Positions 19,568-29,249 of a stretch of DNA of 64,000 nt are shown in pieces. Source of the stretch: Pseudomonas sp. TH41 (GTDB lineage: Bacteria > Pseudomonadota > Gammaproteobacteria > Pseudomonadales > Pseudomonadaceae); contig NZ_JAEKFH010000003.1 in the NCBI RefSeq assembly GCF_016650695.1, positions 1,942,001-2,006,000 on the forward strand, written 5' to 3'. Within the stretch, counting starts at the first letter, position 1. The number at the start of each line of letters is the position of its first letter. Below the pieces are notes generated by a model. That model had not been told where the DNA came from. It ran no database searches and was given only the letters and a program-made list of their open reading frames with translations. Position numbers and translations under genes: made by a program.

Positions 19568-20232
19568 TGGAAGCAGCTTTCCAACTCGCGCTGGATTCCG
19601 CGCCCTTCCTGCTGAAGGGCGCGTACTACACGGTCATCTTGAGCCTCGGCGGAATGTTCTTCGGCCTCGTGCTGGGCTTCGGCCTGGCACTGATGCGCCT
19701 GTCGCGCTTCAAGCTGGTGAGCTGGATCGCCCGCATCTACGTGTCGTTCTTTCGCGGCACGCCGTTGCTGGTGCAATTGTTCGTGATCTATTACGGCTTG
19801 CCGCAATTGGGCATGGAACTTGATCCAATTCCCGCGGCCATGATCGGCTTCTCGCTGAACATGGCCGCCTACGCCTGTGAAATCCTGCGCGCCGCGATCA
19901 GCTCCATCGAGCGCGGCCAGTGGGAAGCTGCCGCCAGTATCGGCATGACCCGCGCGCAGACCTTGCGCCGGGCCATCCTGCCGCAGGCGATGCGCACCGC
20001 ATTGCCGCCGCTGGGCAACAGCTTTATTTCGCTGGTCAAGGACACCGCGCTGGCCGCCACCATTCAGGTGCCGGAGCTGTTCCGTCAGGCACAGTTGATC
20101 ACCGCCCGCACCTTCGAAGTGTTCACCATGTATCTGGCCGCCGCACTGATCTACTGGATTCTTGCAACGATGCTTTCGCACCTGCAGAACCAGTTGGAAG
20201 CGCGGGTCAATCGGCACGACCAGGAGTCCTGA
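19567..20232 (+). CDS. tcyL: Cystine ABC transporter permease
   Basis: Inner-membrane permease of 221 aa (HisM/GlnP subfamily, YecS-like). It has four to five membrane segments and the polar amino-acid permease motif [20 protein letters not shown], then the coupling loop [20 protein letters not shown]. The start overlaps the stop of the binding-protein gene. A homodimer is expected to form the cystine channel. It is followed after 4 bp by the ATPase gene. Confidence 0.93.
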   Translation: MEAAFQLALDSAPFLLKGAYYTVILSLGGMFFGLVLGFGLALMRLSRFKLVSWIARIYVSFFRGTPLLVQLFVIYYGLPQLGMELDPIPAAMIGFSLNMAAYACEILRAAISSIERGQWEAAASIGMTRAQTLRRAILPQAMRTALPPLGNSFISLVKDTALAATIQVPELFRQAQLITARTFEVFTMYLAAALIYWILATMLSHLQNQLEARVNRHDQES

Positions 20233-20236
20233 CCCA

Positions 20237-20992
20237 ATGATTGTCGTGGAAAAACTGACAAAGCAGTTCAAGGGTCAAGTGGTGCTCAACGGCATCGATC
20301 TGGAAGTGAAGGAAGGCGAAGTCGTGGCAATCATCGGGCCCAGCGGCTCGGGGAAAACCACGTTTCTGCGTTGCCTGAACTTTCTCGAAGAACCCACCAG
20401 CGGCCGGATCAAGGTCGGTGACATCGAGATCGATAGCAGCCGCCCGTTGAACCAGCAGCAGAGCCTGGTGCGGCGTTTACGCCAGCACGTCGGTTTCGTG
20501 TTCCAGAACTTCAACCTGTTCCCCCATCGCACCGCTCTGGAAAACGTTATCGAAGGGCCGATCGTGGTGAAAAAGATTCCACACGCCGAAGCCGTGGCCC
20601 TGGGTAAAAAGCTCTTGGCCAGGGTTGGTCTGGCGGGCAAGGAAGACGCGTACCCGCGTCGCCTTTCCGGTGGTCAGCAACAGCGTGTGGCGATTGCCCG
20701 GGCGCTGGCCATGGAACCTGAAGTGATCCTGTTCGATGAACCGACCTCGGCGCTCGATCCGGAGCTGGTGGGTGAAGTGCTGGCGACCATCCGCAGCCTC
20801 GCCGAGGAGAAGCGCACCATGGTCATCGTCACCCACGAAATGGGCTTTGCCCGGGACGTGGCGAACCGCGTGGTGTTTTTCGACAAGGGCGTGATCGTCG
20901 AGCAAGGCGAAGCCAAGGCGCTGTTTGCAAACCCGAAAGAAGAACGGACGAAACAGTTCCTCAGCAAGTTCCTGAATAACGCGCACAACTGA
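20237..20992 (+). CDS. tcyN: Cystine ABC transporter ATP-binding protein
   Basis: ATPase subunit of 251 aa for cystine import. Walker [11 protein letters not shown]-loop [11 protein letters not shown], signature [15 protein letters not shown], Walker [15 protein letters not shown] and the H-loop [15 protein letters not shown] are all present. The ATG at 20237 ([11 protein letters not shown]) is chosen; a longer frame starting at 20162 overlaps the permease. It is the last gene of the operon, followed by a weak hairpin and a long AT-rich gap. Confidence 0.93.
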   Translation: MIVVEKLTKQFKGQVVLNGIDLEVKEGEVVAIIGPSGSGKTTFLRCLNFLEEPTSGRIKVGDIEIDSSRPLNQQQSLVRRLRQHVGFVFQNFNLFPHRTALENVIEGPIVVKKIPHAEAVALGKKLLARVGLAGKEDAYPRRLSGGQQQRVAIARALAMEPEVILFDEPTSALDPELVGEVLATIRSLAEEKRTMVIVTHEMGFARDVANRVVFFDKGVIVEQGEAKALFANPKEERTKQFLSKFLNNAHN

Positions 20993-21006
20993 AACATCAA
21001 CACTGA

Positions 21007-21029
21007 CCAACTTCCACGGATGGAAGTGG
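21007..21029 (+). terminator. Weak hairpin after the cystine operon
   Basis: ACTTCCA and TGGAAGT pair around a CGGA loop 15 bp after the tcyN stop. Only a short T-containing stretch follows (CCTTTACC), so it is a poor intrinsic terminator and may just be a 3' stabilising stem. Confidence 0.35.
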
Positions 21030-21483
21030 CCTTTACCCCGCGACAGCAGCTGTCCCTCTCTGCACCTATTTAAACCCGATAGAATCTATATAAATTTCTG
21101 CCAGTGCGTGCGGTACATATATATATGTCCTGCAACAGATTCTCTCGCCTTAAATTCCAAAAATGGCCTACCAACAAAGGCCAAAGATCTCTTCTCAACC
21201 CCGCACAAAAGCACTAAAACCCACCGCAAAGTTCGACAGATCGCTGCAGCATATTAACTAACAACCGTAGGAGGTTTCTGAATAACAGAATATCCACCCC
21301 ACAACTAACCAACTCTATTGACACTTACTCTTGCGCACTCTTATCTAGTCCCTCACAGGCGCCGAACATCATGTTCAATCATTATTCAAACGGCTAAATA
21401 GTTAACGGTTCTGTTGCTCGGTAATACACGCCTTTTGATCTTTCAGAAACGGACTTCGCTGCAAGACTTCAAGGAGAAACCCC
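21030..21483. promoter_or_regulatory. AT-rich gene-free gap with a promoter for the orphan gene
   Basis: About 450 bp without a plausible gene on either strand, with lower GC than its surroundings. It contains a perfect 14-bp palindrome ACATATATATATGT at 21115-21128. A sigma-70-like promoter is visible: TTGACA at 21318-21323 and TATCTA at 21342-21347, spacer 18, about 135 bp before the gene at 21484. Such AT-rich islands are typical H-NS/MvaT-family targets, which is only inference here. Confidence 0.45.
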
Positions 21484-22248
21484 ATGACAAGCACCTCGAA
21501 CAAACCCGAACTGGCGGCGCCAACCCTGGCGCAATCGCACAAGACCGGCATCAATCTCACCTCGGCGGCTCACCTGCTGATCGACGTGGCGCCCTACCCT
21601 GGCATGGATGAAGGCGACCTCATCGAACTGTTCTGGGACAGCTGCTACGTGGCCTCCAGAGTGCTGACCGGCCACGATATCGGCCAACCGGTTCAACTGC
21701 GCGTGCCGGAGAGCTTTATCGCCAATGGCACCTCGCGCATTCACTACCGGATCATGCAGGTCGGGCACGGGCCGACGTTATCGGCCACCCGACGAATACA
21801 GATCAAGCTCGACTGTCCAGGCGGCCACCCCTCTGTACTGTGTGGCGACGAAAACCAACGCCTGCAACCCGTGAGCATCCCCGAAGCCATTCGACGCCAC
21901 GGGGTCAATCCGAACCAGATCAAACGCGGTGTTCCGTTGACCATCGAACCGTACCTGAACATGGCCGCCGACGACGAAATCACCCTGCGCTGGGGCGATG
22001 TGCGCATGGACCTGCCCCGTTTAAAACCAGATGACGTGGGCCAGCCGATTCAGGTCTGGGTGCCTCCGGCGATCATTCTCGAAGCCGGCGAAGACCTTCG
22101 GCTGGAAGTGACTTACTGCATTCTCGACCGAGTGGGCAATAACTCCCGCTGGGCGCCGGCCCGGATGCTGAAGATCGGCGGTGCCAATCCGTATCTGAAG
22201 GTCCGGCCCAGAGAAGAACTCAAGGCCGCCGAACCCCGCAAGCGCTGA
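21484..22248 (+). CDS. Orphan protein with two copies of one domain, function unknown
   Basis: A 254-aa soluble protein without signal peptide. Two segments align with each other: residues about 32-108 and 152-231. Shared positions include the D-D/E-I-x-L-x-W strand, HDIGQPVQLRVPESFI against DDVGQPIQVWVPPAIIL, and the closing RRIQI / ARMLKI. The pattern of alternating hydrophobic residues suggests a beta-sandwich (Ig-like) repeat. A linker of about 40 residues separates them and a charged tail ends the protein. AAGGAG precedes the ATG. It has no operon partners and sits after an AT-rich gap. I do not recognise a family; an adhesin-like or structural role is possible but unsupported. Confidence 0.75.
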   Translation: MTSTSNKPELAAPTLAQSHKTGINLTSAAHLLIDVAPYPGMDEGDLIELFWDSCYVASRVLTGHDIGQPVQLRVPESFIANGTSRIHYRIMQVGHGPTLSATRRIQIKLDCPGGHPSVLCGDENQRLQPVSIPEAIRRHGVNPNQIKRGVPLTIEPYLNMAADDEITLRWGDVRMDLPRLKPDDVGQPIQVWVPPAIILEAGEDLRLEVTYCILDRVGNNSRWAPARMLKIGGANPYLKVRPREELKAAEPRKR

Positions 22249-22253
22249 GATCC

Positions 22254-22400
22254 GTGTAGCAGCTGCCGAGCCTGCGAGGCTGCGTTCGGCTGCGAAGCAG
22301 TCGTGAAATCAGACAACGCGGTGTTTCAGGAAGACCACGTGCTCAGGTTTGACGACTGCTGCGCAGCCGAACGCAGGCTTCGCCAGCTGCTACAGGGATA
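22254..22400. repeat. REP-like doublet, family C
   Basis: An inverted pair whose unit contains GTAGCAGCTGGCGAAGCCTG / CGGCTGCGCAGCAGTCGTAA. It is distinct from families A and B in the window and recurs at 36266-36401 and 44093-44246. The left arm here is diverged (CTGCCGAGCCTGCGAGGCTG), while the right arm is canonical. Confidence 0.8.
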
Positions 22401-22543
22401 TGTGTTGTGCCTTCTATGTATATTCCTAAAAGTTAGTTTATTAATTTTTTATGCGCGTTTAGGGTATATGCACCGGACCACCGGACATTCTTGTTTTTAG
22501 TTCGCCGCCACCCTCGCGGCGACCCATGAGATGTGAGGTAGGT

Positions 22544-22612
22544 ATGGTCCGGAACACAATCACCCCAGTGCAGATCGCCAGGGCATTGCGTGCAGCCAAG
22601 GAGCGGCACTGA
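22544..22612 (+). CDS. Possible 22-codon leader peptide before the SfnB-like gene
   Basis: A short reading frame, MVRNTITPVQIARALRAAKE and two more residues, starts at 22544 with GAGG 5 bp upstream; an in-frame ATG at 22526 would add MRCEVG. Its TGA overlaps the ATG of the next gene (TGATG), the layout of translational coupling. A small GC hairpin (CGCCGC/GCGGCG, 22503-22521) lies just before it. It could be a regulatory leader or chance; no homologue is recognised. Confidence 0.35.
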   Translation: MVRNTITPVQIARALRAAKERH

Positions 22613-23853
22613 TGTCCAGTCTGGCAGATGCAATCGTTCAGAGTGATCTGGACATCGCCCCGTTGTTGTTGCCCGCACAGGTTTTGCGCAACGACGCTCA
22701 AGCCATCAAGGCCGCCCATGAGCTGGCGCAAGTCGCCCGCCTGCAAGCGGCCAAACGCGATCAGCAGCGCAAGTTGCCATGGGCGGAAATCGAACAGTTC
22801 ACCCGCAGCGGTCTGGGCAGCATTGCCATCCCGCGCGAGTACGGTGGCCCGCAGGTTTCGTTCGTGACCATTGCCGACGTCTTCGCGATCATTTCCGCCG
22901 CGGACCCGGCACTGGGACAGATCCCGCAGAACCAGTTCGGCATTCTCAATCTGGTGCTCGGCAGCGCCACCGAAACGCAGAAAAAACAGCTGTTCAAAAG
23001 CGTGCTCGAAGGCTGGCGCATCGGTAACGCAGGGCCTGAGCGCGGCACCAAAAACACCCTTGAACTCAAGGCGCGGATCACGGCTGATGGCGATGGTTTT
23101 GTCATCAATGGCCAGAAGTTCTACTCCACCGGCGCGCTGTTCGCTCACTGGGTTGCAGTCAAAGCGCTGAACGACGAAGGCAAGCAAGTACTGGCCTTCG
23201 TTCGCCGTGGCACGCCCGGTTTGCGCATCGTCGATGACTGGTCGGGCTTCGGCCAACGCACCACCGCCAGCGGCACTGTTTTGCTCAACAACGTGCGGGT
23301 CGACGCCGAGCTGGTGGTGGATAACTGGAAGATCAACGACACGCCGAACATCCAGGGCGCGGTGTCGCAGCTGATTCAAGCGGCCATTGATGCCGGTATC
23401 GCGCGTGGCGCCATCGACGACGCTATCGCGTTCGTGAAAACCCGCGCGCGGCCATGGATCGACGCCAAGGTCGAACGCGCCAGCGATGACCTCTACGTGA
23501 TTGCCGACATCGGCAAACTGAAAATTGAACTGCACGCCGCCGAAGCGCTGTTGCGCAAGGCCGGGCACGTGCTCGATCAGGTCAACGCCGTGCCGCTCAC
23601 CGCCGAGTCCGCTGCCCGCGCTTCGATTGCCGTGGCGGAAGCCAAAGTGCTGACCACCGAGATTTCGCTGCTGGCCAGCGAAAAGCTTTTCGAGCTGGCC
23701 GGCAGCCGCGCCACCCTCGCCGAATTCAACCTCGACCGCCACTGGCGCAATGCCCGCGTACACACGCTGCACGACCCGGTGCGCTGGAAATATCACGCCG
23801 TCGGTGCTTACCACCTGAACGGCACATTGCCCGCTCGCCACTCCTGGATTTAA
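22612..23853 (+). CDS. SfnB-family sulfur acquisition oxidoreductase
   Basis: A 413-aa flavoprotein of the acyl-CoA dehydrogenase fold, SfnB/DszC-like group, thought to help convert organosulfur compounds (dimethyl sulfone, sulfonates) with reduced FMN. Blocks include RSGLGSIAIPREYGGP, DPALGQIPQNQFG, INGQKFYSTGALFAHW and, near the C-terminus, DRHWRNARVHTLHDPVRWKY, where the conserved His region of this group lies. It is followed by a second paralogue (the two share the C-terminal block almost exactly). It starts with AAGGAG upstream. Confidence 0.9.
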   Translation: MSSLADAIVQSDLDIAPLLLPAQVLRNDAQAIKAAHELAQVARLQAAKRDQQRKLPWAEIEQFTRSGLGSIAIPREYGGPQVSFVTIADVFAIISAADPALGQIPQNQFGILNLVLGSATETQKKQLFKSVLEGWRIGNAGPERGTKNTLELKARITADGDGFVINGQKFYSTGALFAHWVAVKALNDEGKQVLAFVRRGTPGLRIVDDWSGFGQRTTASGTVLLNNVRVDAELVVDNWKINDTPNIQGAVSQLIQAAIDAGIARGAIDDAIAFVKTRARPWIDAKVERASDDLYVIADIGKLKIELHAAEALLRKAGHVLDQVNAVPLTAESAARASIAVAEAKVLTTEISLLASEKLFELAGSRATLAEFNLDRHWRNARVHTLHDPVRWKYHAVGAYHLNGTLPARHSWI

Positions 23854-23891
23854 CGACCAGAACATTTTTGATCAGATCTCTGGAGAAACAC

Positions 23892-25085
23892 ATGACAAGT
23901 TCTCACCACGTCGCGGTCATCACCAGCGATGAACAAGCCCTGATCGTCGCCAGTGACCTGGCCGAAGACTTCAGACGCGACAGCGCCCTGCGCGACCGCG
24001 AACGCCGGTTGCCGTACCCGGAACTGGAAGTGTTTTCCCGTTCGGGCCTTTGGGGCATCAGCGTGCCCAAGGCGTACGGCGGTGCCGGGGTGTCCAATGT
24101 CACCCTGGCCAAAGTGATCGCACTGATTGCCCAGGCCGACGGTTCCCTCGGTCAAATCCCGCAGAACCATTTCTATGCCCTTGAAGTGCTGCGGGTGAAT
24201 GGCAGCGAAGCGCAGAAAAAACACCTGTATGCCGAAGTGTTGGCCGGCCAGCGTTTCGGCAATGCCCTGGCAGAACTCGGTACCAAAACCGCCCACGACC
24301 GCGTCACCAGCCTGAAGCACGACGGTGATGGTTATCGCATCAATGGCCGCAAGTTCTACGCCACGGGCGCGATTTACGCCCAGCGCATCCCGACCTCGGT
24401 GGTGGATGAAAACGGCGTGCAGCAATTGGCGTTCGTCCCGCGCGACAGCAAAGGTTTGACGGTCATCGATGACTGGAGCGGCTTCGGCCAGCGCACCACC
24501 GGCAGCGGTTCGGTGGTGTTTGAAGACGTCTACGTCGCGGCCGAAGACGTGATCCCCTTTCAAAGTGCTTTCGAGCGTCCGACCACCGTCGGCCCGCTGG
24601 CGCAGATTCTCCACGCCGCCATCGACACCGGCATCGCCCGTGCCGCCTACGAAGATGCGTTGCATTTCGTGCGTACCAAAACCCGGCCGTGGATCGATTC
24701 CGGTAATGACAAAGCCACTCAAGACCCGCTGACCCTCAAGAGCTTCGGCCACTTGAGCATTCGCCTGCACGCCGCCGAAGCACTGCTGGAACGCTCCGGT
24801 GAATACCTCGACAAGGCTCAGGCCGAAGCCAACGCCGAGACCGTCGCTGCCGCGTCGATTGCCGTCGCCGAAGCCCGCGCCATCAGCACTGAAATTTCCC
24901 TCGCCGCTGGCAGCACGTTGTTCGAGCTGGCCGGCAGCCAGGCGACCCTGACCGAACACGGCCTGGATCGCCACTGGCGCAACGCTCGGGTGCACACCCT
25001 GCACGACCCGGTGCGCTGGAAGTATCACGCCGTCGGCAATTACTACCTCAACGATGAAAACCCGCCGCTGCGGGGGACCATTTGA
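23892..25085 (+). CDS. Second SfnB-family sulfur acquisition oxidoreductase
   Basis: A 397-aa paralogue of the preceding gene with the same fold. It shares RSGLWGISVPKAYGGAGVSN, SLGQIPQNHFYAL, INGRKFYATGAIYA, IDDWSGFGQRTTGSG and the C-terminal RHWRNARVHTLHDPVRWKYH. The ATG at 23892 follows CTGGAG with good spacing. The stop overlaps the next gene by one base (TGATG), so it is probably coupled to the monooxygenase. Two diverged copies in tandem suggest different substrates in one organosulfur pathway. Confidence 0.9.
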   Translation: MTSSHHVAVITSDEQALIVASDLAEDFRRDSALRDRERRLPYPELEVFSRSGLWGISVPKAYGGAGVSNVTLAKVIALIAQADGSLGQIPQNHFYALEVLRVNGSEAQKKHLYAEVLAGQRFGNALAELGTKTAHDRVTSLKHDGDGYRINGRKFYATGAIYAQRIPTSVVDENGVQQLAFVPRDSKGLTVIDDWSGFGQRTTGSGSVVFEDVYVAAEDVIPFQSAFERPTTVGPLAQILHAAIDTGIARAAYEDALHFVRTKTRPWIDSGNDKATQDPLTLKSFGHLSIRLHAAEALLERSGEYLDKAQAEANAETVAAASIAVAEARAISTEISLAAGSTLFELAGSQATLTEHGLDRHWRNARVHTLHDPVRWKYHAVGNYYLNDENPPLRGTI

Positions 25086-26443
25086 TGGCTGAAGGGAAAA
25101 AGAAGATCCTGCTCAACGCGTTCAACATGAACTGCATCGGGCACATCAACCATGGCCTGTGGACGCATCCACGGGACAATTCCACCCAATACAAGACCAT
25201 CGAATACTGGACCGAGCTGGCGCAACTGCTGGAGCGTGGGCTGTTCGACGGTTTGTTCATCGCCGATATCGTCGGGGTCTATGACGTCTACCAGAACTCG
25301 GTGGATGTGCCGCTGAAAGAGTCGATCCAGTTACCCGTCAACGACCCCCTGTTGCTCGTTTCAGCAATGGCTGCCGTCACCAAAAACCTTGGCTTCGGCC
25401 TGACCGCCAACCTCACCTACGAACCGCCGTACCTGTTCGCCCGACGCCTGTCGACCCTCGATCATTTGAGCCGTGGTCGGGTCGGTTGGAACATCGTCAC
25501 TGGCTACCTCGACAGCGCCGCTAAAGCCATGGGCCTGAGCGAACAGGTCGAACATGACCGTCGTTACGACCAGGCCGATGAATACCTCGAAGTGCTCTAC
25601 AAACTCTGGGAAGGCAGCTGGGAAAACGACGCGGTGCTCAACGATCCGCAGCAGCGTATCTATGCTGCGCCTGAGAAAGTGCACAAGGTCGAGCACAAGG
25701 GCGAGTTCTATCAGGTCGAGGGTTATCACCTCTGCGAGCCTTCACCGCAGCGTACGCCGGTGCTGTTTCAGGCCGGCAGTTCGGAGCGCGGATTGCAGTT
25801 CGCCGGGCGCCACGCCGAGTGCGTGTTCATCAGCGGCCAGAACAAACCGTCGACCAAGGTCCAGGTGGACAAGGTCCGCGCCAGCGCCGTCGAGGCCGGG
25901 CGCAATCCCGAGGACATCAAGGTGTTCATGGGGCTGAACGTGATTGTCGGCGCCACCGAAGCGCTCGCCTGGGCCAAGCACGCCGAGTACTTGAGCTATG
26001 CCAGTGCCGAGGCCGGCGTGGCGCATTTTTCGGCGTCGACCGGGATCGATTTTTCCGAGTACGCGATCGACGAACCGATCCAGTACGTGAAGAGCAACGC
26101 GATCCAGTCGGCAACCAAGAACCTGCAAAACAACGACTGGACCCGGCGCAAATTGCTCGAGCAACACGCGCTCGGTGGTCGCTACATCACGGTCGTTGGC
26201 TCGCCAGAACAGGTGGCGGATGAGCTGGAATCGTGGATCGCCGAAACCGGGCTGGATGGCTTCAACCTGACGCGAATTGTCACACCGGAAAGCTATGTGG
26301 ATTTCATTGAACTGGTGATTCCGCAGTTGCAGCGTCGTGGGTCGTACAAGACCGCCTACGACAGCGGCAGCCTGCGGGAAAAGCTGTTTCAAGGTGAGGC
26401 GCATTTGCCACCTCAACACACCGGATCGGTTTACCGGCGCTAA
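25085..26443 (+). CDS. FMN-dependent monooxygenase, NtaA/SnaA/SoxA family
   Basis: Luciferase-like FMNH2-dependent monooxygenase of 452 aa, the group that includes DszA, SnaA, EmoA and NtaA. Recognisable blocks are LNAFNMNCIGHINHGLWTHP, FDGLFIADIVGVYDVY, DHLSRGRVGWNIVTGYLDSA, LFQAGSSERGLQFAG and the C-terminal DGFNLTRIVTPESYVDFIE. It probably cleaves a carbon-sulfur bond in an organosulfur compound together with the upstream SfnB-like proteins, using FMNH2 from a separate reductase not seen here. It overlaps the preceding gene by one base; a REP doublet separates it from the transporter genes. Confidence 0.9.
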   Translation: MAEGKKKILLNAFNMNCIGHINHGLWTHPRDNSTQYKTIEYWTELAQLLERGLFDGLFIADIVGVYDVYQNSVDVPLKESIQLPVNDPLLLVSAMAAVTKNLGFGLTANLTYEPPYLFARRLSTLDHLSRGRVGWNIVTGYLDSAAKAMGLSEQVEHDRRYDQADEYLEVLYKLWEGSWENDAVLNDPQQRIYAAPEKVHKVEHKGEFYQVEGYHLCEPSPQRTPVLFQAGSSERGLQFAGRHAECVFISGQNKPSTKVQVDKVRASAVEAGRNPEDIKVFMGLNVIVGATEALAWAKHAEYLSYASAEAGVAHFSASTGIDFSEYAIDEPIQYVKSNAIQSATKNLQNNDWTRRKLLEQHALGGRYITVVGSPEQVADELESWIAETGLDGFNLTRIVTPESYVDFIELVIPQLQRRGSYKTAYDSGSLREKLFQGEAHLPPQHTGSVYRR

Positions 26444-26446
26444 AAG

Positions 26447-26523
26447 CTTCGCGAGCAAGCCCGCTCCCACAGTGGATCTTCGGTGTTCACACAATCCCTG
26501 TGGGAGCGGGCTTGCTCGCGAAG
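26447..26523. repeat. REP doublet, family A (GTGGGAGC variant)
   Basis: Facing copies of TTCGCGAGCAAGCCCGCTCC and GTGGGAGCGGGCTTGCTCGC lie between the monooxygenase and the binding-protein gene, in the middle of a co-directional cluster. Confidence 0.9.
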
Positions 26524-26571
26524 AGGCCTTATCAAACACCCCAAATTTATGCACTGACTGGAAAAACCACC

Positions 26572-27381
26572 ATGACCAAGAAACTTTTAACTCACCCAGT
26601 CAAAGCACTGGCCCTGGCCCTCGGCCTCTTCAGCTCCGCCACTTTCGCCGCTGACGCACCACTGAAAGTCGGCACCACCGCCGCCTTCGCCATTCCGCTG
26701 GAAGCGGCGGTAGAAGAAGCCAACAAGCAAGGCTTGAAAGTCGAGCTCGTGGAGTTCAGCGACTGGATCGCCCCCAACGTCAGCCTCGCCGCCGGCGACA
26801 TCGACGTGAACTACTTCCAGCACGTCCCGTTTTTGGAAAACGCCAAGGCCGCCGCCGGTTTTGACCTGGTACCGTTTGCACCGGGGATCATCAACAACGT
26901 CGGCCTCTACTCGAAGCAATACAAAAGCTTCGACGAGCTGCCGGAAGGCGCCAGCGTGGCCATCGCCAATGACCCGATCAACAGCGGGCGCGGCCTGCAA
27001 CTGCTGGCCAAGGCCGGGCTAATCACCCTCAAACCGGGTGTCGGCTACAAGGCCACTGAAGAAGACATTATCGCCAACCCGAAGAAAATAAAGATTCTCC
27101 AGGTCGAAGCCGTGCAACTGGTGCGCGCCTATGACGACGCCGATCTGGTCCAGGGTTACCCGGCCTACATCCGCCTGTCGAAGACCTTCGATGCCGGCTC
27201 TGCCCTGCTGTTCGACGGCCTCGATCACAAGGAATACGTGATCCAGTTCGTGATCCAGCCAAAAAGCAAAACTGACCCGCGTCTGATCAAATTCGTCGAC
27301 ATCTACCAGCATTCACCCGTCGTTCGTGCAGCCCTGGATAAAGCCCACGGCAAGCTCTATCAAGCCGGCTGGGAAAGCTGA
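26572..27381 (+). CDS. MetQ/NLPA-family ABC substrate-binding protein
   Basis: Periplasmic binding protein of 269 aa related to MetQ. The signal peptide is about 27 residues (ends SATFAA; no lipobox Cys). It shows [50 protein letters not shown] and the C-terminal [17 protein letters not shown]. Its position after SfnB-like and FMN monooxygenase genes suggests it may carry an organosulfur substrate rather than, or besides, methionine. The following two genes supply the ATPase and permease. Confidence 0.88.
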   Translation: MTKKLLTHPVKALALALGLFSSATFAADAPLKVGTTAAFAIPLEAAVEEANKQGLKVELVEFSDWIAPNVSLAAGDIDVNYFQHVPFLENAKAAAGFDLVPFAPGIINNVGLYSKQYKSFDELPEGASVAIANDPINSGRGLQLLAKAGLITLKPGVGYKATEEDIIANPKKIKILQVEAVQLVRAYDDADLVQGYPAYIRLSKTFDAGSALLFDGLDHKEYVIQFVIQPKSKTDPRLIKFVDIYQHSPVVRAALDKAHGKLYQAGWES

Positions 27382-27383
27382 GC

Positions 27384-28505
27384 ATGACGGCCGCCACCCA
27401 ACGGCAACTGGAAATTCCAGAGCCCCACAACGCTGAACAGACCGAACTCCATCCGCAGCTCAACCGCGCTCACGTGCGTTTCATCGGCCTGGGCAAAACC
27501 TACAACGGCCAGCAAGGTCCGGTGGCCGCGCTGCACGGTATCGACCTGGCGATCCAGCGCGGTGAAGTGTTCGGCATTATCGGCCGCAGCGGCGCCGGCA
27601 AGTCGTCGCTGATCCGCACCATCAACCGCCTCGAACAACCGAGCACCGGCCGCGTGCTGATTGATCAAGTGGACATCGGCGAGTTCGATGAAGACCGCCT
27701 GGTGGCGCTGCGCCGACGGATCGGCATGATCTTCCAGCACTTCAATTTGATGTCGGCCAAGACGGTTTGGCAGAACGTCGAATTGCCGCTGAAAGTCGCC
27801 GGCGTGCCCAAGGAAAAACGCGAGCAGAAGGTTCGTGAGCTGCTGGAACTGGTGGGCCTGCAAGCGAAACACAAGGCCTACCCGGCGCAGCTGTCCGGCG
27901 GACAGAAACAGCGCGTCGGCATCGCCCGCGCGTTGGTGCACGACCCGGCCATTCTGCTGTGCGACGAAGCCACGTCGGCGCTGGACCCGGAGACCACACA
28001 ATCGATCCTCGGCCTGCTGCGCGAGATCAATCAGCGCCTGGGCCTGACCATCGTGCTGATCACTCACGAGATGGCGGTGATCCGCGATATCTGTGATCGA
28101 GTGGTCGTCCTGGAACACGGGCGAATCGTCGAGCAAGGGCCGGTCTGGGAAGTCTTTGGCAACCCGCAGCACGAGGTCAGCAAAACTTTGCTGGCGCCCT
28201 TGCAACATGCGCTGCCGCAAGAGCTGCAGAGCCGTCTCCAGGCTCAACCACAGTCTTCGGACGCCGCCGTGGTGCTGCGTCTGCAATTCACCGGCAGCGC
28301 CACGGACGAACCGGATCTGGCGGCGCTGTTCGCCGCCCTCGGTGGTCGTGTGCGCTTGCTGCAAGGTGGCGTGGAACGGATTCAGGGCCATGCCCTCGGG
28401 CAACTGCTGCTGGCGGTGACCGGCTCGTCTCTCGACGCAGAGGAATTGCGTCAACGCGCCGGCCACTGGGCGCAACAGGTGGAGGTGCTGGGTTATGTGG
28501 TTTGA
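27384..28505 (+). CDS. MetN-type ABC transporter ATP-binding protein
   Basis: ATPase of 373 aa. The first about 30 residues are an N-terminal extension before [20 protein letters not shown]. Walker [11 protein letters not shown]-loop [15 protein letters not shown], signature [15 protein letters not shown], Walker [15 protein letters not shown] and H-loop [16 protein letters not shown] are intact. The C-terminal about 100 residues form the NIL regulatory domain typical of MetN (substrate-binding transinhibition domain), seen as [20 protein letters not shown]. It starts 2 bp after the binding-protein gene and overlaps the permease gene by 11 bp. Confidence 0.92.
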   Translation: MTAATQRQLEIPEPHNAEQTELHPQLNRAHVRFIGLGKTYNGQQGPVAALHGIDLAIQRGEVFGIIGRSGAGKSSLIRTINRLEQPSTGRVLIDQVDIGEFDEDRLVALRRRIGMIFQHFNLMSAKTVWQNVELPLKVAGVPKEKREQKVRELLELVGLQAKHKAYPAQLSGGQKQRVGIARALVHDPAILLCDEATSALDPETTQSILGLLREINQRLGLTIVLITHEMAVIRDICDRVVVLEHGRIVEQGPVWEVFGNPQHEVSKTLLAPLQHALPQELQSRLQAQPQSSDAAVVLRLQFTGSATDEPDLAALFAALGGRVRLLQGGVERIQGHALGQLLLAVTGSSLDAEELRQRAGHWAQQVEVLGYVV

Positions 28506-29139
28506 TCGCTTGCTGCAAGGCTTCATCGACACATTTTTGATGGTCGGCGTGTCGTCGCTGATCGCGCTGCTGGCGGGCATTCCGCTCGCGGTGATTCTGG
28601 TCACCAGCACCAAGGGCGGCATCTACGAAGCGCCGGCGCTGAACCGTGCGTTGGGTGCGTTCGTGAACCTGTTCCGTTCCATTCCGTTTTTGATTTTGAT
28701 GGTGGCGCTGATTCCGTTTACCCGGTTGATCGTCGGGACCACGTATGGCGTCTGGGCCGCCGTGGTGCCGCTGACCATTGCCGCCACACCGTTCTTCGCA
28801 CGCATCGCCGAAGTCAGTTTGCGCGAGGTCGATTACGGGTTGATCGAAGCGGCGCAAGCGATGGGTTGCCGGCGCTGGCACATTGTGTGGCATGTGCTGT
28901 TGCCTGAGGCGCTGCCGGGGATTGTCGGGGGGTTCACCATCACGCTGGTGACCATGATCAACTCGTCGGCCATGGCCGGGGCGATTGGTGCGGGCGGGCT
29001 GGGCGACATTGCTTATCGGTATGGGTATCAGCGGTTTGATAGCCAGATCATGTTGACGGTGATTGTGTTGCTGGTGGTGTTGGTGGCGATGATTCAACTG
29101 GGTGGGGATCGGTTGGCTCGGGGGTTGAACAAGCGTTGA
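28495..29139 (+). CDS. MetI-type ABC transporter permease
   Basis: Inner-membrane permease of 214 aa with five hydrophobic segments. The MetI signatures are [20 protein letters not shown] and the coupling region [41 protein letters not shown] is also characteristic. It is the last gene of the binding protein-ATPase-permease unit. A REP doublet follows the stop. Confidence 0.92.
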   Translation: MWFDRLLQGFIDTFLMVGVSSLIALLAGIPLAVILVTSTKGGIYEAPALNRALGAFVNLFRSIPFLILMVALIPFTRLIVGTTYGVWAAVVPLTIAATPFFARIAEVSLREVDYGLIEAAQAMGCRRWHIVWHVLLPEALPGIVGGFTITLVTMINSSAMAGAIGAGGLGDIAYRYGYQRFDSQIMLTVIVLLVVLVAMIQLGGDRLARGLNKR

Positions 29140-29144
29140 AAGCA

Positions 29145-29249
29145 GATCAAAAGATCGCAGCCTGCGGCAGCTCCTACAGGGTTTGGCGTTGACGCGGAAT
29201 TCGCGGCCGGCGCGATCCCTGTAGGAGCTGCCGAAGGCTGCGATCTTGG
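29145..29249. repeat. REP doublet, family B
   Basis: Facing copies of AAAAGATCGCAGCCTGCGGC and GTAGGAGCTGCCGAAGGCTG, about 40 bp apart, downstream of the permease gene; a possible 3' end for the transporter operon. Confidence 0.9.

Noticed and set aside
22401..22611. Sigma-54 promoter or SAM-type riboswitch upstream of the SfnB-like gene
   Set aside because: I looked for the GG-N10-GC signature and for SAM/SAH riboswitch cores and found neither at correct spacing.
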